The notes: generated from the sequence alone by a model not told the origin. A stretch of 64,000 bases of DNA from Lachnospiraceae bacterium (GCA_022768745.1 JALELK010000115.1:1-64000), one strand, 5' to 3'; counted from the stretch's first letter, positions 15,926 through 25,600 are shown. Numbers and translations: made by a program.

Positions 15926-17104
15926 ATGCAGGAATTAGAGTTAAAGTACGGATGTAATCCAAATCAGAAGCCTTCACGTATTTATATGGAAGAAGGAGAA
16001 TTGCCTATCAAGGTTTTGTGTGGAAAACCGGGATATATCAATTTTTTGGATGCTTTTAACGGATGGCAGTTGGTAAAAGAATTAAAGAAGGCAACCGGAT
16101 TGCCGGCAGCTACATCATTTAAACATGTTTCTCCGGCAGGAGCTGCAGTTGGTCTTCCGCTTTCTGATGTGGAAAAGAAGATTTACTGGGTAGATGATAT
16201 GGATGTGGAGTTTACTCCTCTTGCGAATGCTTATGCAAGAGCCAGAGGCGCAGACCGTATGTCCTCTTTTGGGGATTTTATTTCTCTTTCTGATGTGTGT
16301 GATAAGGCTACCGCTATGATTATTAAAAGGGAAGTGTCTGATGGCGTAATTGCACCTGGATACACAGAGGAAGCGTTAGAAATCTTAAAGCAGAAAAAGA
16401 ACGGAAATTACAATGTAATTGAAATTGATCCGGATTATGTGCCAAAGCCGATTGAGCGCAAGGAAGTTTATGGTATTACATTTGAGCAGGGAAGAAATGA
16501 ACTGGTGATTGATGATGATTTCTTCTCGAATATTGTGACAGAGTCTAAGGACTTGCCAGAGCAGGCAAAAATAGACCTGGCTATTGCTATGATTACATTA
16601 AAATATACACAGTCAAATTCCGTATGTTATGCCAAGGATGGACAGGCAATTGGTATCGGAGCAGGACAGCAGTCCCGTATTCATTGTACCAGATTAGCCG
16701 GAAGTAAGGCGGATAACTGGTTCTTGCGTCAGTCTCCAAAGGTTATGAATTTACAGTTTGTGGACGGCATTCGCAGAGCAGACAGAGATAATGCCATTGA
16801 TTTGTATATCGGTGAGGATTATATGGATGTTCTTGCAGACGGAGCGTGGGAAAATATTTTCAAGGTGAAGCCTGAGGTATTTACCAGAGAGGAAAAGAGA
16901 GATTGGTTAGATAAGATGACCGGAGTGGCTCTGGGTTCCGATGCATTCTTCCCATTTGGAGATAACATTGAGAGAGCACACAAGAGTGGTGTTACCTATG
17001 TGGCAGAGCCGGGGGGTTCTATTCGTGATGATCATGTCATTGCCACATGTAACAAGTACAATATGACAATGGCATTTACAGGAATCCGTTTGTTCCACCA
17101 TTAG
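15926..17104 (+). CDS. Stand-alone AICAR transformylase (PurH C-terminal domain homologue)
   Basis: A 392-residue enzyme that transfers a formyl group from 10-formyltetrahydrofolate to AICAR. It corresponds to the transformylase part of PurH: LKYGCNPNQKPSRIY at the start, then TSFKHVSPAGAAVG with the catalytic Lys-His pair, LKYTQSNSVCYAKDGQAIGIGAGQQSR, SDAFFPFGDNIERAHKSGV and the end GGSIRDDHVIATCNKYNMTMAFTGIRLFHH. The N-terminal IMP cyclohydrolase (MGS) domain of the usual 510-residue PurH is missing and is replaced by the PurO-like protein upstream. Its folate cofactor is supplied by enzymes such as those at 51-55 kb. Its stop codon overlaps that of the convergent tmcAL. Confidence 0.93.
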   Translation: MQELELKYGCNPNQKPSRIYMEEGELPIKVLCGKPGYINFLDAFNGWQLVKELKKATGLPAATSFKHVSPAGAAVGLPLSDVEKKIYWVDDMDVEFTPLANAYARARGADRMSSFGDFISLSDVCDKATAMIIKREVSDGVIAPGYTEEALEILKQKKNGNYNVIEIDPDYVPKPIERKEVYGITFEQGRNELVIDDDFFSNIVTESKDLPEQAKIDLAIAMITLKYTQSNSVCYAKDGQAIGIGAGQQSRIHCTRLAGSKADNWFLRQSPKVMNLQFVDGIRRADRDNAIDLYIGEDYMDVLADGAWENIFKVKPEVFTREEKRDWLDKMTGVALGSDAFFPFGDNIERAHKSGVTYVAEPGGSIRDDHVIATCNKYNMTMAFTGIRLFHH

Positions 17105-18315
17105 GAGATAAGAGAAAATTTCCTGGTGAATTCATTGGGAAGTTTTTGATGAGTTTTTTGAGAGAGGATGCTGCGGTACAAATCAGCCGAGAACAAATCC
17201 TTCTTAAAAATTTCTAATTCAATACCGTGCAGTTGCTCTAATGCAACTTTAGGGGAGGTTACCATAGGAGCGTAACCTCCCTTTTTAATAGCGGTAAAAA
17301 GTTCTTCGCTCGTTTTTTTTGCACTTAAAATCCGAAGATAGGGGGCAGTTTCTAAAGTGCGACTTTCTTCAGAAAATTCTTTGGTGATTTGAAGCATAAT
17401 ATGGTTTAAAACCCGTGTGATTCTGGTATGAGCAATGTCTTTGGATTTTAAAATACCACAAAAAGAATCAAAACTTTCATATAAATCGACACTGCGAAGG
17501 ATTTTATTCGACAATTCCTTGGAACAGTCGCTGTATTCATCAAAGGAACTGTGGGTAAGTAGTGCATATAAAAGGGGCAATGAAAAATCTTCGGGTGAAA
17601 GGTAACAGTTATTTTGGAAGACTTTCATATAATTATCTTTTAAAGTGTCCGGAATCTGGGATAGAAAATCCGTATTTGATGAAGAAAAGATATGTTCTCT
17701 GATGCCGGAAGCGGATGCGTGAACACCATTTAAATCCAAATCATGATATCCGGCTCCCAAACGCTGCATTCCCACCGGGGTTAAGGTATAGTTATATTTT
17801 TTTATGGCTTTTACATATTCGATTGCCAAAATATTATTAGGGTCTTCGGCAATTCCGGTAATTCCCTGGGAAGCAAGAGCAAGGGCTCTGGCTTTCGGAA
17901 AGGATTCTCCATTGGCAAGGGATTCCTTTAAAACATCCACATAGGAAACCGGCTCAGCCAGTAAAATGTCAGCAGCTTTTTCGATTTTAGACATATCCGG
18001 AGTCTCACAACCAAATAAAACGGTATCCACAATACCGGTAGCCTGTAAGATTTTTACAGCTCCCTCAGCAAAAATTTCAGCGCTGGCTGTTGCGTAAACT
18101 GCGGGAAGTTCCAGTACTAAGTCTGCTCCGCACTTTATGGCGGACTCAGCCCTGGTGTATTTATCAAAAATAGCGGGAAGCCCTCTTTGGGTAAAGGGAC
18201 CGCTCATCACAACAATACAATAATCGGCACCCAGAGTTTTTTTTGCATAGGAAATCTGGTACTCATGACCTGAGTGAAAAGGGTTATATTCTGCTACAAT
18301 TCCGACTGTTTTCAT
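17101..18315 (-). CDS. tmcAL: tRNA(Met) cytidine acetate ligase TmcAL (YlbM/DUF795)
   Basis: A 404-residue protein. ATG at 18315 on the minus strand is chosen over the longer ORF because GGAGG lies directly upstream of it. The N-terminus GIVAEYNPFHSGHEYQI carries the nucleotidyltransferase-like HxGH motif, followed by VVMSGPFTQRG. By family, TmcAL activates acetate with ATP and acetylates C34 of elongator tRNA-Met (ac4C). Divergent acetate kinase gene ackA also handles acetate, a frequent neighbour arrangement in Clostridia. The 3' end overlaps the end of the AICAR transformylase gene by 4 bases, with no visible terminator between them. Confidence 0.93.
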   Translation of the reverse strand: MKTVGIVAEYNPFHSGHEYQISYAKKTLGADYCIVVMSGPFTQRGLPAIFDKYTRAESAIKCGADLVLELPAVYATASAEIFAEGAVKILQATGIVDTVLFGCETPDMSKIEKAADILLAEPVSYVDVLKESLANGESFPKARALALASQGITGIAEDPNNILAIEYVKAIKKYNYTLTPVGMQRLGAGYHDLDLNGVHASASGIREHIFSSSNTDFLSQIPDTLKDNYMKVFQNNCYLSPEDFSLPLLYALLTHSSFDEYSDCSKELSNKILRSVDLYESFDSFCGILKSKDIAHTRITRVLNHIMLQITKEFSEESRTLETAPYLRILSAKKTSEELFTAIKKGGYAPMVTSPKVALEQLHGIELEIFKKDLFSADLYRSILSQKTHQKLPNEFTRKFSLIS

Positions 18316-18336
18316 AATTTTTTCCTCCAAATATAA

Positions 18337-18365
18337 ATTATATAGGGTTACCTATAAAATAGCAA
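18337..18365 (-). promoter_or_regulatory. Promoter of tmcAL
   Basis: On the minus strand TTGCTA, a 17-base spacer and TATAAT lie about 22 bases before the start codon. Confidence 0.6.
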
Positions 18366-18380
18366 ATTTCAGATAGAACC

Positions 18381-18409
18381 TTGTTTCTGGAAAATAATGA
18401 GAGTATAAT
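18381..18409 (+). promoter_or_regulatory. Promoter of ackA
   Basis: TTGTTT, a 17-base spacer and a perfect TATAAT lie 54 bases before ackA, back to back with the tmcAL promoter. Confidence 0.75.
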
Positions 18410-18463
18410 AGATGAGGTCGCTAGATTCGACAGATAAATTGAAAGAACAGAAAGGGATATAGT

Positions 18464-19657
18464 ATGAATGTTTTAGTAATTAACTGTGGAAGTTCATCTT
18501 TGAAATACCAGCTGATTAATTCAGACAGCGAAGAGGTATTAGCAAAAGGTTTATGTGAGAGAATTGGAATTGACGGACGTCTTGTTTATCAGAAGACTGG
18601 TTTGGATAAAGAAGTAACAGAGACAGAAATGCCAACCCATAAGCAGGCAATTCAGCTTGTGATTGAAGCTTTGATTAATCCTAAGACAGGGGCAATCAAG
18701 AGCTTGGAGGAAATTGATGCAGTGGGACATCGTGTGGTACATGGTGGTGAAAAGTTTGCATCTTCCGTTGTTTTGACAGATGAGGTATTAAAGGCCATTG
18801 AAGAGTGTAATGACTTGGCACCTCTTCACAATCCTGCAAACCTGATTGGTATCAATGCATGCAAGGAATTGATGCCAAATGTTCCTATGGTGGGGGTATT
18901 TGATACTGCATTCCATCAGACAATGCCAAAGAAGGCGTATATGTATGGACTTCCATATGAGTATTATGAGAAGTACAAGGTTAGAAGATATGGATTCCAC
19001 GGAACCAGCCATAGCTTTGTTTCAAAACGTACAGCAGAGTATTTGGGTATGGATTTAAAGAATTCCAAGATTATTGTAGCTCATCTTGGAAACGGTGCAT
19101 CTATCAGTGCTGTATTAAATGGTGAGTGTGTGGATACTTCTATGGGTCTTACTCCTCTTGAAGGTCTTGTTATGGGTACTCGTTCCGGTGACATTGACCC
19201 GGCAATTATTGAGTTTATTGCAAAGAAGGAAAACCTTGATATTGAAGGTATGATGAATGTATTAAATAAAAAATCCGGTGTTTCAGGAATGACACGAGGC
19301 GGTTCCAGCGATTTCCGCGATTTACAGCAGGAAATCAAGGACGGAAACGAACTGGCTGCAGTAGCAGTAGATGTATTCTGCTATCGTGTGGCTAAGTACA
19401 TTGGTTCCTATGTGGCAGCAATGAACGGTGTGGATGCCATTGCATTTACTGCCGGTATCGGTGAAAATGTTGCCTTGGTTCGTCGTAAGGTGTGCGAGTA
19501 TTTAGGATACCTTGGAATTTCCATTAAAGAAGATGTAAATCTTGCAACTTTTGGTGATGAAGTTACTTTGTCAACAGAGGATTCAAAGGTTAAGGTTTGT
19601 GTTATCCCGACAAATGAGGAATTGGCTATCGCAAGAGAGACGGTTGCACTTGTTTAA
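18464..19657 (+). CDS. ackA: Acetate kinase
   Basis: A 397-residue ASKHA-fold enzyme converting acetyl phosphate and ADP to acetate and ATP, the main energy-yielding last step of mixed-acid fermentation in clostridia. The family signatures are present: VLVINCGSSSLKYQL at the start and RYGFHGTSHSFVSKR near 180, followed by HLGNGAS, TPLEGLVMGTRSGDIDP and FTAGIGENVALVR near the C-terminus. The length is normal. It has its own promoter and is not next to pta, so phosphotransacetylase must be encoded elsewhere. RBS AAAGGG precedes ATG 18464. Confidence 0.98.
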   Translation: MNVLVINCGSSSLKYQLINSDSEEVLAKGLCERIGIDGRLVYQKTGLDKEVTETEMPTHKQAIQLVIEALINPKTGAIKSLEEIDAVGHRVVHGGEKFASSVVLTDEVLKAIEECNDLAPLHNPANLIGINACKELMPNVPMVGVFDTAFHQTMPKKAYMYGLPYEYYEKYKVRRYGFHGTSHSFVSKRTAEYLGMDLKNSKIIVAHLGNGASISAVLNGECVDTSMGLTPLEGLVMGTRSGDIDPAIIEFIAKKENLDIEGMMNVLNKKSGVSGMTRGGSSDFRDLQQEIKDGNELAAVAVDVFCYRVAKYIGSYVAAMNGVDAIAFTAGIGENVALVRRKVCEYLGYLGISIKEDVNLATFGDEVTLSTEDSKVKVCVIPTNEELAIARETVALV

Positions 19658-19673
19658 AATAAGAAAAAAGTTG

Positions 19674-19702
19674 TTGACAAGCCATAAACGACTATGTATA
19701 AT
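19674..19702 (+). promoter_or_regulatory. Perfect consensus sigma-A promoter for yceD-rpmF
   Basis: TTGACA at 19674, a 17-base spacer and TATAAT at 19697 match the vegetative consensus at all 12 positions. It lies 26 bases before yceD. Confidence 0.88.
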
Positions 19703-19727
19703 TGGTAGGGTATGAATAGGAGAGACT

Positions 19728-20252
19728 ATGATTATAAATATATTGGATATTTTATCTACGGCAGATAAGAAAAAGGAAATGACAGTCCAGACGGATATGA
19801 CCTCTTTTGAATCTGCAGGTCAGAAATTTCCTATTACAGGTATTAAGCCATTCAATTTATGTCTGACAAATGACAATAACAAACGATTATTGATTTCAGG
19901 TGATACGACTTTGGATGTGGTGATTCCCTGTGACAGGTGTCTTACTGACACAGTCCAGAACTTTGATATTGTGATTGACCGAGAAGTTTCCATCGAGGAT
20001 GGCAGGGCAGTTGCATCGGAGGATGAGGAAATCACTTTTCTAGAGGATGATAGTCTGGATGTTGACAGACTGATTTATGACGAAATCTTGGTTAACTGGC
20101 CTACAAAAGTCTTGTGCAAGGATGATTGCAAGGGGATTTGCCCTGTGTGTGGTCAGAATTTAAACCAGCAAGACTGTGGATGTGATCGTCAGGTAATTGA
20201 TCCTAGAATGGCAAAGATCCAAGATATCTTTAATGAGTTTAAGGAGGTGTAA
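19728..20252 (+). CDS. yceD: YceD/DUF177 family protein
   Basis: A 174-residue protein of the DUF177 family, usually co-transcribed with rpmF and linked to 23S rRNA metabolism in the few cases studied. The N-terminal half is beta-rich with a conserved LDVVIPCDRCLTD motif near 65-75, and the C-terminal part has KVLCKDDCKGICPVCGQNLN, a Cys-rich segment (about 128-150) that could bind zinc. RBS AGGAGAG precedes the ATG. rpmF follows after 6 bases with the RBS AAGGAGGTG inside the end of this gene. The strong promoter at 19674 drives both. Confidence 0.92.
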   Translation: MIINILDILSTADKKKEMTVQTDMTSFESAGQKFPITGIKPFNLCLTNDNNKRLLISGDTTLDVVIPCDRCLTDTVQNFDIVIDREVSIEDGRAVASEDEEITFLEDDSLDVDRLIYDEILVNWPTKVLCKDDCKGICPVCGQNLNQQDCGCDRQVIDPRMAKIQDIFNEFKEV

Positions 20253-20258
20253 TTCGAT

Positions 20259-20438
20259 ATGTCAATTTGTCCAAAGAATAAGTCTTCTAAGGGAAGAAGA
20301 GATAAAAGAAGAGCAAACTGGAAGATGACAGCTCCTACATTGGTTAAATGTAGCAAGTGTGGAGAGTTAATGGTTCCACATAGAGTTTGCAAGAACTGTG
20401 GTTCTTACAACAAGAAAGAAATCATCGCTCAGGACTAA
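20259..20438 (+). CDS. rpmF: 50S ribosomal protein L32
   Basis: This 59-residue protein is too short for the supplied ORF track. ATG 20259 follows AAGGAGGTG. The sequence begins MSICPKNKSSKGRRDKRRAN and has a zinc-ribbon pair CSKC...CKNC (about 31-47), which marks the zinc-containing C+ form of L32. It is translated after yceD from the same strong promoter and is followed at once by an intrinsic terminator. L32 is a component of the large ribosomal subunit near the peptide exit region. Confidence 0.97.
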   Translation: MSICPKNKSSKGRRDKRRANWKMTAPTLVKCSKCGELMVPHRVCKNCGSYNKKEIIAQD

Positions 20439-20447
20439 TCAAAAAAC

Positions 20448-20484
20448 AAAGGCTTTCCAAGTTTTCTTGGAAAGCCTTTTTATT
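20448..20484 (+). terminator. Intrinsic terminator after rpmF
   Basis: A 14-bp stem (AAAGGCTTTCCAAG / CTTGGAAAGCCTTT) with loop TTTT runs into TTTTTATTTT. Confidence 0.92.
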
Positions 20485-20555
20485 TTGCATACAAAAAATG
20501 GTTGGAATAAGGAAATACTTCCTGTTTGATAGGTATTGGCATATGGAAATATCTG

Positions 20556-20584
20556 TTGATTTATAAGGTTAATTATAGTATATT
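20556..20584 (+). promoter_or_regulatory. Promoter of plsX-acpP-rnc-smc-ftsY
   Basis: TTGATT, a 17-base spacer and TATATT lie 37 bases before plsX. I see no clear FapR-type inverted repeat near it. Confidence 0.55.
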
Positions 20585-20621
20585 CTTGTTGTGATGCGTT
20601 TTTGCAGATAGAGGTGAAAAT

Positions 20622-21641
20622 ATGTCAGATACAAAAATAGTTGCCGTTGATGCTATGGGTGGTGACAATGCTCCGGGAGAGATTGTAAAGGGTGCTGTAG
20701 AAGCAGTGCAGACCAGGGATGACATCAAGGTAATCTTGGTTGGATTACAGGATAAAATAGAGCAGGAATTAGAAAAATATACATATCCAAAGGCGCAGGT
20801 GGAAATTGTTCCGGCTACAGAAGTGATAGAGACAGCCGAGCCACCGGTGCTTGCCATTCGCAAAAAGAAGGATTCTTCCATTGTAGTTGCCTTAAAACTG
20901 GTAAAAGAAGGAAAGGCAGATGCCTTTGTTTCAGCAGGCAGTTCAGGTGCGGTTCTGGTTGGAGGACAGGTGATTGTAGGCAAGATAAAAGGAATTGAGC
21001 GTGCGCCGTTGGCACCATTGATCCCTACAAAAAAGGGTGTATCCCTTCTGATTGACTGCGGTGCCAATGTGGATGCAAGAAGCAGTCATCTGGTACAGTT
21101 TGCTAAGATGGGTTCCATCTATATGGAGCATGTTTTAGGCGTGGAAAAGCCTAAGGTTGCCATCGTCAATATTGGTGCGGAAGAAGAAAAAGGGAATGCA
21201 TTGGTAAAGGAGACATATCCTTTATTAAAAGAATGCAAAGATATTAACTTCGTGGGAAGTATCGAAGCCAGAGATATTCCAAATGGTGATGTAGATGTGA
21301 TTGTCTGCGAAGCATTTGTAGGCAATGTGATTTTAAAATTATATGAAGGTTTGAGTTCCACCTTAATTGGTGTGATAAAAACAGGACTTATGAGTACCCT
21401 AAAAAGTAAAATAGGTGCTGCGTTGGCATTGCCTTCATTGAAAAAGACATTGAAAAGTTTTGACGCCTCTGAGTACGGCGGAGCCCCTCTTTTAGGATTG
21501 AAGGGGCTGGTTGTTAAAACCCATGGCAGTGCGAAGAGCAAAGAAGTAAAAAATTCTATTATTCAGTGTGTTACCTTTACAGAACAAAGGATTAACCATA
21601 AAATTCAACAAAATATTGGCGCAGACCAAGAAGTGGAATAG
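20622..21641 (+). CDS. plsX: Phosphate acyltransferase PlsX
   Basis: A 339-residue peripheral membrane enzyme that makes acyl-phosphate from acyl-ACP, the first step of phospholipid synthesis in Gram-positive bacteria. Family features are VAVDAMGGDNAPGEIVKGA at the N-terminus, FVSAGSSGAVLVGG near 105-118, and VCEAFVGNVILKLYEGL near 230. The length is normal. It is followed 13 bases later by acpP, whose product is its acyl donor carrier. PlsY, which uses the acyl phosphate, is encoded at 42025. fabD and fabG, which often sit between plsX and acpP in Bacilli, are absent here. Confidence 0.97.
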   Translation: MSDTKIVAVDAMGGDNAPGEIVKGAVEAVQTRDDIKVILVGLQDKIEQELEKYTYPKAQVEIVPATEVIETAEPPVLAIRKKKDSSIVVALKLVKEGKADAFVSAGSSGAVLVGGQVIVGKIKGIERAPLAPLIPTKKGVSLLIDCGANVDARSSHLVQFAKMGSIYMEHVLGVEKPKVAIVNIGAEEEKGNALVKETYPLLKECKDINFVGSIEARDIPNGDVDVIVCEAFVGNVILKLYEGLSSTLIGVIKTGLMSTLKSKIGAALALPSLKKTLKSFDASEYGGAPLLGLKGLVVKTHGSAKSKEVKNSIIQCVTFTEQRINHKIQQNIGADQEVE

Positions 21642-21654
21642 AGGAGGAATGGAA

Positions 21655-21885
21655 ATGGAATTAGATTTGTTAAAGAAGGTCATTGCAGAAGTTCTCAATG
21701 TAGACGAGGCAGAGGTGACACCAAACACCACATTTGTGGATGATTTGGGTGCAGATTCTTTGGATGTTTTCCAGATTATTATGGGAGTTGAAGAAGAACT
21801 GGATATTGAGGTTGATGTGGAAGAGGCCGAGAAGATTGTCACAGTTGGTGATGCAGTGGAATTAATTAAAAAGACAGTTGGCTAA
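21655..21885 (+). CDS. acpP: Acyl carrier protein
   Basis: A 76-residue acyl carrier protein. Several in-frame starts exist; ATG 21655 is 7 bases after GAGGAGG, whereas ATG 21649 is only 1 base away and the ORF-track start at 21568 lies inside plsX. The phosphopantetheine attachment Ser is in DDLGADSLDVFQIIMGVEE. The protein is acidic and helical with the typical DTVGDAVELI-like end (TVGDAVELIKKT). It carries growing acyl chains for fatty acid synthesis and for PlsX. The usual DSLD-V-E-L is DSLD-V-F-Q here, a small variation in helix II. Confidence 0.96.
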   Translation: MELDLLKKVIAEVLNVDEAEVTPNTTFVDDLGADSLDVFQIIMGVEEELDIEVDVEEAEKIVTVGDAVELIKKTVG

Positions 21886-21916
21886 TATTTCTAGTCAAGA
21901 TACCATTGTGTTTATG

Positions 21917-21943
21917 AATCGAGTAGGTTTTTCCTACTCGATT
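21917..21943 (+). other. 11-bp hairpin between acpP and rnc
   Basis: AATCGAGTAGG / CCTACTCGATT pair perfectly around a loop of five T, just before the rnc RBS. The sequence after it (TGTTG) is only partly U-rich, so it may be a leaky terminator, an RNA stability element or an RNA-processing site. Confidence 0.7.
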
Positions 21944-21961
21944 TGTTGTGGAGGTGATTTT

Positions 21962-22663
21962 TTGAAATCGATAAAAGAGTTTCAGAAAGTAATCGGTTAT
22001 GAGTTTAAAGACGAAAGCTTATTGAAGCAGGCATTGACCCATAGCTCTTATGCCAATGAAAAGCATATGAAACGATTGTCAGATAATGAGCGTTTGGAGT
22101 TTTTGGGAGATGCGGTTTTAGAGACGGTATCCAGTGAGTTTTTGTATTTAAATTACAAGAAGTTTCCGGAAGGAGATTTGACGCGATTACGTGCAAGTAT
22201 GGTGTGTGAGCCTACGTTAGCCTTTTGCACCAGAGAGATTCAGCTGGGAGAATATGTTCTTCTTGGAAAAGGAGAAGAGATGACAGGAGGAAGACAGAGA
22301 AAGTCTGTGCTTTCTGACGCTATGGAGGCTGTCATCGGAGCTATCTTTTTGGACGGTGGATTTGACCGGGCAAAAGAGTTTGTTTTAAAGTATATTATGA
22401 CGGACATAGAGCACAAGAGAATGTTCTATGACAGCAAGACAATTTTGCAGGAAGTTTGTCAGGGACAGTTTAAACAGAATGTGACCTATCGCCTGATTTC
22501 GGAGGATGGACCGGACCATGCAAAAATATTTACAGTGGAAGCATTGGTTGGAGAGGAAGTTTTGGGACAAGGCTCCGGCAATACAAAAAAATCTGCAGAA
22601 CAGGAAGCTGCATATCACGGATTGATTCGTTTGAAGAAAGAAGATGCAGGCAAGATTATTTAG
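21962..22663 (+). CDS. rnc: Ribonuclease III
   Basis: A 233-residue double-strand-specific endoribonuclease that processes rRNA precursors. The ORF track begins at 21878 inside acpP; the best start is TTG 21962, seven bases after GGAGG, giving an N-terminus KSIKEFQKVIGYEF. The catalytic signature NERLEFLGDAVLE (about 48-60) and the second acidic site in LSDAMEAVIGAIFLDGG are intact. The dsRNA-binding domain occupies about 160-230 (GQGSGNTKKSAEQEAA). A short hairpin sits just before the RBS. smc follows after 20 bases, the usual order in Firmicutes. Confidence 0.95.
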   Translation: MKSIKEFQKVIGYEFKDESLLKQALTHSSYANEKHMKRLSDNERLEFLGDAVLETVSSEFLYLNYKKFPEGDLTRLRASMVCEPTLAFCTREIQLGEYVLLGKGEEMTGGRQRKSVLSDAMEAVIGAIFLDGGFDRAKEFVLKYIMTDIEHKRMFYDSKTILQEVCQGQFKQNVTYRLISEDGPDHAKIFTVEALVGEEVLGQGSGNTKKSAEQEAAYHGLIRLKKEDAGKII

Positions 22664-22683
22664 TTTGAAATTAGAGGGAAAGT

Positions 22684-25600
22684 ATGTATTTAAAGAGTAT
22701 TGAGATGTATGGATTCAAATCCTTTGCTAATAAAATAGTGTTTGATTTCCATAACGGAATCACAGGGATTGTGGGTCCTAACGGTAGCGGAAAGAGTAAC
22801 GTTTCCGATGCGGTTCGCTGGGTTTTGGGTGAACAGAGCGCAAAACAGTTGCGTGGTGCCAGTATGCAGGATGTTATTTTTGCCGGAACTGAGAATAGAA
22901 AGCCGTTGAGTTATGCTTATGTGGCAATTACAATGGACAATTCCGATCATCTTTTACCAATCGATTATGAAGAAGTGACCATTGCAAGAAGAGTGTATCG
23001 CTCAGGGGAGAGTGAATATCTTCTCAATGGTTCTCCTTGTCGTCTCAAGGATGTCAATGAATTGTTTTATGATACCGGTATTGGTAAAGAGGGATATTCC
23101 ATCATAGGCCAGGGTCAGATTGAGCGAATTTTAAGTGGCAAACCGGAGGAGAGAAGAGAGCTCTTTGATGAGGCAGTTGGCATTGTCAAATTTAAAAAGA
23201 GAAAGGCTGCCACAGTAAAAAAACTTGAGAGTGAGAGGGAGAATCTTGTCCGTGTCAACGATATTCTCGCAGAGTTGGAACGACAGATTGGTCCTTTGGA
23301 GCGTCAGTCTGAAATTGCCAAAAACTACCTGAAAAAGAAGGAAGAATTAAAGACCTTGGAAGTTAATGCGTTTCTTCTTGAAGTCCAGGATATGAATGCC
23401 CGTCTGGATGAAGTCAGAAAAAATTATGACATTTCCCAGACCCAGATGACGGAGAATCAACAGCGTCAGACAAAGGTTCGCGAGCAGTATGCTGTTTTGG
23501 AAGAACAGATTTCCCGGATGGATGAAAATATTGAAGAGATTCGGGAAAAACAGGGCAATACTGCGTTGATGAAGGGTAAATTGGAAAACCAGATTAACCT
23601 TTTGGAAGAACAGATTCGTTTTGCTGAAAGCGAAGATGAAAATTTGGCGGATCGTAAGGCTACATTGGAAAATGAAAAGAAAGAGTACCTTGCCCAGAAA
23701 GAAAATTATGAGTCAGAGAGAAAAGAATTAGAAGAACTCTTGGCAGAGGTAGAGCAAAGGTTAGCTTCTGTTCGGAAATACAATGACGATTTGCAAAGTG
23801 AGATAAAGGAATATAATGATGGCATTGAGCAGAACAATAATGCCATTATGGAACTGCTTAATAATAAGGCGGCGATTCAGTCAAAGGAACAACGCTTTGA
23901 TACCATGTTAGAGCAGACCAATATAAGAAAAGCCCAGTTGAATCAGAGACTTCTTCAGAGAAAGACGGAGGAGGCAGATTTAAATGAGACTCTCACAAAG
24001 TGTAAGGATGATTATACAGCGGCACAGAAAAAACAGGAAGAGTTAAAGGCTCTGGAACAGGAGTTTATGCATAAGGCGGTGGAGTGGAAAAATAAACACA
24101 GAGAAGCCACTGCACAAATGCAACAAAATAAAGAGAAGTATAGCAAGCTTTCCTCAAAGCTGGAGGCTTTAAAGAATATTGCTGAGCGATATGACGGTTA
24201 TGGTAACAGCATCAGAAAAGTGATGGAGCAAAAAGAGAAGGAACCGGGAATCGTAGGTGTAATTTCGGATCTTATTCATGTGGACAAGAAGTACGAGGTT
24301 GCCATTGAGACTGCTTTAAGCGGCAATATTCAAAATATTGTAACCACAGACGAAGCTACAGCAAAGAAGATGATTTCTTATCTGAAGGAAAACCGTCTGG
24401 GACGAGCTACCTTTTTACCTCTTACCAGTGTAAAGGGCAAGGGATTTACAAAAGATAAGTCTATCTTAGAGGCAAACGGAGTACTGGGGCTTGCCAATGA
24501 GTTGGTGGATGCGGATGAAAAATATGCAGATGTGCTTTCCTATTTGTTGGGAAGGGTGATTGTGGTGGACCAGATTGATCACGGAATTGCTCTGGCCAAG
24601 GCAAATCATTACTCCCTACATATTGTCACACTGGAGGGAGAGTATTTTAGTCCGGGAGGTTCCCTTTCCGGTGGTAGATTTAAAAACAACAGCAATCTGT
24701 TAGGTCGTAACCGTGAGATTGATGAGATAGAAAAACAGCTTTTGGAACTATCTAAGTTAATTGAAAACGGAAAGAATCGTCTGGGAGAGATTGAGACAGC
24801 CCAGGCTCTTTTAGATTCGGATCGGGATGAAAACAGAAAAGCTATGGAAGAAAATGCCCTGGTATGTAATTCCGCCCAGATTCATCTTCAGAGAGCAGAG
24901 GAATTAAAATCAGAGAGTGAGAGTGCTTTTGAGAGCTTAAACAATGAGAGCGAAGAGATGGAACGTCAGATTCGCGACATTATGGCGGGGAAAAAGGAAA
25001 TCCAGAATGAGCGACAGGCTGCCCTTGATAGAGAGGCAGAGTTGAAGGCACAGACAGAAGAGTTCCAGAAGCTTTTGGATGAAAAATTATATATGGAGTC
25101 TTCTGCGGCGAGAAATGTTTCCGAGGCACAGATTGAGGAGGCAAATGCCAGACAGAAAGTCAGTTTTGTGTTGGAAAACTGTCAGCGAGTTGCAGGGGAA
25201 ATCGAAAAGAAGGACGCAGATATTTTGCGTCTTGTAGAAGAGGCAAAAAATGGACGTCAGGATGCGGAAAAGAAACGCGGCGATATCCAAAAAATCAAGG
25301 AGACCATTATTGCGTCAGACGATAATTATGCCAAATTAGAAGAAGACTTAAAGAAGGCTCAGCAACAGAAAGATTCTATGAATCAGGAGTACAAGGATTT
25401 TTTCAAACAGAGAGAGGAAATCTCCGAGACAATAGCTACTTTGGACAAGGAAATCTATCGTTTGGATTCCCAGAGAGAAAAGCTGGAGCAGGCCATCAAT
25501 TATCAGACTTCTTATATGTGGGAGGAGTATGAGCTGACTCTCAGAGCCGCAGAAAAAATGAGAGATCCAAACTATGATAGTTTGGAGGAAATGAGAAAAT

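Noticed and set aside
20439-20621. FapR operator upstream of plsX
   Set aside because: No recognisable FapR inverted repeat was seen; only a normal promoter and the rpmF terminator are present.
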